NCBI RefSeq assembly: GCF_000234665.1
Contig: NC_018312.1
Location: forward strand, 256,516-320,515
Length of the DNA stretch: 64,000 nt
Direction: 5' to 3'
From: Leishmania mexicana MHOM/GT/2001/U1103
Lineage: Eukaryota; Euglenozoa; Kinetoplastea; Trypanosomatida; Trypanosomatidae
Part shown: positions 60,461-64,000 of the stretch, one piece after another
Layout of the letters: the number at the start of each line of letters is the position of its first letter
Numbering within the stretch: the stretch's first letter is position 1
Translations under genes and position numbers: made by a program
The notes under the pieces: model-generated
Databases searched by the model: none
What the model was told of the DNA's origin: nothing
The model's input: the letters and a program-made list of their open reading frames with translations, nothing else

Positions 60461-62428
60461 GGGGAACGCAAAGCAGTGGAGCTGGCGCGGCGGGGTTGCT
60501 GTAGAAGATGTATGCGCGTGTTTAAGCGTACGTGCTCCTTAGCACGTACACACATGCTTGCGACGGGTCGCAGAGAACAAGAGGGGGTGGGGCCCGCGGA
60601 GCCGACGAGGCCATCGGTACAGATGTGCTGGAGAAAGGAGTGGCATGGCGACAGCGCATGAGCGCAATCTGCGCTTTAGCTCTCCGTCCGACGCAGCGAC
60701 GGTTTGACATTCATGTGTGTCGACGCGTCTCTCTACGCCCGTCTCTACTCCTGTACAGAACGCGATGCGCTTCATCGTCGGGAAGGCATCCACTGTACAT
60801 CTTCCTTTATCGATGCGCACCTCCCCCCCCCCCCCACACACACACACCGCTGTGCAGCGGCTCTGACCCTCACACTCCGCATCCCCGCTGTCTCCCTGCG
60901 CGCCCGTGCAAACGAAAAAAAATGGACGGGAGGAAGAGGAAGGTAATGTATCTTTTCGAGAGGGTAGCGCACTTTTCTGACCTTCTCTCCGCCGCCGCCG
61001 CACTAGCGTGATCTTTCCACTTCTTTTCATTTGCAGGTACATTTTTTTTTTTGCGCCTCTGCCTTCGTGCTCGCGCCCTCCGTCCTCCACGCGTCTTCTC
61101 TCCCTCCCCCCTCCTCTTCCCACGGCGTGCGTCGCCGAATGTTGCTGGGACGGTGCGACAGGAGGAGGGGGAGTAGGAAGAAGGGACACGACCCCTCCCC
61201 GCTCCTTCCTCTGACGCGAGTGCCTGTCAAGCGCCCGTCTGTAGCTCATCGTCTTTCTTTTTTGTTGTTGTCCGCTTAGCGGTGGAGTCCGACGGAGGTC
61301 GGAGAAGACTGAAGGCCGAAAGAGGGGCGGTGTCGCATGTGTGCGTGTGTGTGGAGGGGCTTGTCGGAATCGCTGCTTTGGGCACTCGCCTATGACCTCC
61401 CTGCCCCCTCTTTCTCTCGTGCCTTTACTCGTCCAATATTGCTGTGAGCTGATTGGCTCGGGGCCGTATACCTGTGCCCTTCTCGTGTTGCTCGTTGTTG
61501 CTGTTTTTCTGTCTGGGTTTTGTGGTTCTCTTCTCTCGACGTCGGAGCTGCAACTCGGCTGTGCCCCTTCTTGTTCTCCTGCTCGATGGCCTCCGTGCGG
61601 GCGCGTCTGTCTGCATCGCGGATGCCCCACGCAGGCCGAGTACCAGAAGCGACATTCAGTGCGAGTGAGATGCGATGATGTGAGAAGCGTGAAGTAGCTG
61701 TCTAGGTCTGGATGCCTACTGCTGCTGCGGATGGTGTACATCGGCACCATCGGCACTCGCAGTCAAGCGTTCTTCTGGTGGTGGGAGAGGAGTTGCTTTG
61801 TGTGTTTCATTTTTCGTGGTGCACCTACTGGAGGTGCCACTGTCGCTGCGTGGTGTGTGCGCGCGTGTGCATGAGCGTGTGGGCGAACGCAGGTGGCGGA
61901 GCGACGCCGCGCGGGAGTCCCTCTTTCCCCTTACAGCTTTGTCGCTGTGACTTGTCAGAGTTACTAATACTTGAAATGCACACGGAAGACTCGGCCAACA
62001 AGCGCGACGCTCATACGTGAGCATGTGGGTGGCGATGGAACGTCATACGCGGGAGTAGTCCTGCTCGCCTAGCCGCAAATCTGTGCACTCCGTCGTGTAC
62101 GCGTCTACATCGGGCCGTGTGTGCATCTTCAAGCGCTGCACTCTTGCCTCTGTGTCGTTGACACTCCGCCACGACGCCTTTTCCTCTGTCCCCCCTTTTC
62201 CCAAGCTACTCGTTCCTCTGTACCTCCTCCTCCGTCAAGCATCCCCCATCGACGGTAACTGGAGTGCGCACTCAGTAGTCTCTCCCACTACCCAGTGGAA
62301 CGAGCGCTCGAGTACGCGGGAGACACACACACACACATTCGCCATTGCCGGTTGAGCGTTGGACAACACCACCAGTGGCGCACGTTTTTTTTCGTTCCTC
62401 CGTCGAGTTTCGGCTTTTTCTATCCATC
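60461..62428. other. Spacer between AMPK gene and PPR gene
   Basis: Holds a C run with CA repeats near 60825-60850, a T run near 61041 and assorted CT tracts. No SIDER-like repeat and no supported gene were found; the 405-residue antisense frame is low-complexity. Confidence 0.7.
62384..62407 (+). promoter_or_regulatory. Candidate spliced-leader acceptor, PPR gene
   Basis: A T/C tract ends in CGAG at 62404-62407, leaving a 21-nt 5' UTR before ATG 62429. Confidence 0.42.
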
Positions 62429-64000
62429 ATGTGGCTCGGGGGTAGCATGCGGCGCACTCTGGCACTGTATAAACAAGGACGCTCACGAGAGCCGAACGTG
62501 GGTCGACTTCTCTACGGCAAACGCAAGAACGTTGTTCATCGTACCAGCGAAGCCAAGCCCTCTGTGACGGCTGTTCTAGCGCAGACCCCGACGGAGCGGC
62601 TGCCGGTGGCCGTGAAGCACGCCTTGCGGGTGAACGAGCTTCCCCGGGAGCAGATCTCCGCTCTTCTCAAGCAACACCGCGCGTTGCGCCGGTTCGACCG
62701 CACCGAGGTGGTCGTTCAGGCCCTTCGCGATGCCAAGCAGCCTCTAACGTCGCAGCACTACTGCGTCCTCATGGCACACGCAAATGACGAGCGGCAAACG
62801 CACAAAGCGCTGCAGTTCTGGAAGGACGCCGTCTCGGAGGGTAAGGTGAATGAACGCCTTCACGGCGCCCTCCTGTCGACCTACCGCAACGCCGGTAACT
62901 GGAGGGCGGCAATGCGGCACTGCGAAAGCATGTGGCGGGATCAGCAGGTGTTGGACCCTCTTGCTGTCCATGCTGTCATGAACGCGTGCCGCCGCTACGG
63001 GCCCTGGCAGATGGGCCTGAAGGTCTTCTCGGACGCCGTCCAGCACGGCACGAAGCCGAACGGCGTCGTCTACCTCGAGCTCCTTCGCCTCATCGCACAA
63101 AGCAAGATGCCGGCACGGTGGGCGTACGGTCTGGCGATTCTACGCGCACTGGAGGCAAGCGTGGAGGTGACGGCGGGGCACTACAACGCGGTGCTCGCCA
63201 CCATGGGGGGCCGCAACTGGGAGAAGGGCATCGAACTGTTCCACTCCATGCAGGAGCACAACGTGCAGCCCAGCACCGAGACTCTCAACACAGTGCAGCA
63301 GCTTCATCCACACAGCGTGGCCCACTGCATCCGCTGCGTCGCTGAGGCGCACGCGCTTGGCATGCCCATAACAGACACCATGTACCGCAACGTACTGCTG
63401 AACCTTTTCCGAATGCAGCTGAACCACGAGGCGACCCAGTTTGCGGAGCGCGAGTACAAGCTGGACTGTGTTGATGCCGGCAACCCACTCACCCACACAC
63501 TGTCCCTGAGTGTCGCCATGATGGATGCGCTGCTCTCCCATCCCCGTCCCCACGACGCCCTGCTCGTGTACGAGTCCTTCCAGGATAAGATTGGCGACGT
63601 TGTGGCAGCTGCGACGCGGCAGCTCGGAACAAGCGGCTCGCTGGAGCAGCGCTGGCTCGTGCAAGGGCGGGTGGCTGTCGTCGACCACAACGTCCTGCTC
63701 TCGACGACCTTCGAGTCCCTTATCCACCACTACGACTCGGTGTTTGTTCCGTTTGCGTCCGTGCGCCTGCTGGTGCGGCGCGCCCGCGAGAATGGCAACT
63801 CAATGCAAGGGCTCCATATAAAGACGACGCTGCGTCGCATTGGACTTCTGCTAAAACGGGAGGAGTGGAGCATGCTGCGTGTGCTTCCCTATGCGCACCA
63901 ACTTCTTGCACACACGTACCTCTGCGAAGGGGGGCCAGCCAGTCCTGAGGCGCTGAAGGCGCTGCGTGAAGAGGCGGAGACGCAGAGCCTGCTGCCCGGA
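62429..64000 (+). CDS. Pentatricopeptide-repeat (PPR) protein, 3' end outside window
   Basis: 524 codons are present and the frame is still open at the right edge. The N terminus is basic with few acidic residues (MWLGGSMRRTLALYKQGRSR), as in a mitochondrial presequence. The body shows helical-pair units of PPR type, for example YCVLMAHANDERQTHKALQF, VHAVMNACRRYGPWQMGLKV, YNAVLATMGGRNWEKGIELF with HSMQEHNVQPS, and MYRNVLLNLFRMQLNHEA. Trypanosomatid PPR proteins mostly act in the mitochondrion, binding rRNA or mRNA in ribosome assembly, polyadenylation or translation. Which RNA this one binds cannot be told. A second Met lies six codons downstream. The gene follows AMPK after a repeat-free spacer. 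Confidence 0.85.
   Translation, partial: MWLGGSMRRTLALYKQGRSREPNVGRLLYGKRKNVVHRTSEAKPSVTAVLAQTPTERLPVAVKHALRVNELPREQISALLKQHRALRRFDRTEVVVQALRDAKQPLTSQHYCVLMAHANDERQTHKALQFWKDAVSEGKVNERLHGALLSTYRNAGNWRAAMRHCESMWRDQQVLDPLAVHAVMNACRRYGPWQMGLKVFSDAVQHGTKPNGVVYLELLRLIAQSKMPARWAYGLAILRALEASVEVTAGHYNAVLATMGGRNWEKGIELFHSMQEHNVQPSTETLNTVQQLHPHSVAHCIRCVAEAHALGMPITDTMYRNVLLNLFRMQLNHEATQFAEREYKLDCVDAGNPLTHTLSLSVAMMDALLSHPRPHDALLVYESFQDKIGDVVAAATRQLGTSGSLEQRWLVQGRVAVVDHNVLLSTTFESLIHHYDSVFVPFASVRLLVRRARENGNSMQGLHIKTTLRRIGLLLKREEWSMLRVLPYAHQLLAHTYLCEGGPASPEALKALREEAETQSLLPG

Noticed and set aside
1..64000. tRNA, rRNA, snoRNA clusters and CRISPR arrays
   Set aside because: None was recognised by eye in the spacers. 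A covariance-model scan would be needed to exclude small RNA genes; CRISPR is not expected in this organism.

Overview
This window is nuclear DNA of a trypanosomatid, almost certainly a Leishmania species. All 14 recognisable protein genes lie on the + strand with no visible introns. The spacers are long and rich in polypyrimidine and microsatellite sequence. A polypyrimidine tract plus AG, the signature of spliced-leader trans-splicing, precedes nearly every start codon. Seven copies of short retroposon-like repeats resembling Leishmania SIDERs sit in the spacers, where 3' UTRs would be. No strand switch is visible, so the window looks like the interior of one polycistronic transcription unit; the last gene runs off the right edge.

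Layout. 1-2626 is non-coding. A sterol C-8 isomerase (ERG2/sigma-1 family, 2627-3298) is followed by a spacer holding an inverted family-A repeat and a family-B repeat. Next come a secreted or anchored leucine-rich-repeat protein (5989-7410), a VIT/CCC1-family metal transporter-like protein (9579-10472) bracketed by two nearly identical family-B repeats, and a full-length UDP-glucose:glycoprotein glucosyltransferase (13667-19048). A DUF4139/mucA-inhibitor-like protein (20792-22714) and a large ZNFX1/UPF1-like SF1 helicase with an N-terminal zinc knuckle and a cold-shock-like segment (25800-30608) follow.

The right half holds a short-chain dehydrogenase (32619-33974), an alanine-rich protein of unknown function (34824-36158), an importin-7/8-type karyopherin (37076-40369), and a Ser-rich protein with a predicted myristoyl/palmitoyl N terminus (43551-45791). 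It continues with a long coiled-coil protein with C-terminal NPF motifs (48752-52588), the GPI1/PIG-Q subunit of the GPI-GlcNAc transferase (53426-56068), an AMPK alpha-type kinase (58013-60460) and a partial PPR protein (62429 to the edge).

Neighbouring genes do not form a pathway, as is usual for Leishmania units; two (UGGT, GPI1) act in the ER on glycoprotein or GPI biosynthesis. Regulation is expected after transcription, and the SIDER-like repeats in six spacers are the main visible candidates for that. The least ordinary signals are the near-identical repeat pairs (possible gene-amplification substrates), a hairpin at the family-B hallmark that resembles the L1Tc Pr77/HDV-like ribozyme core, and the loss of membrane acidic residues in the VIT protein.
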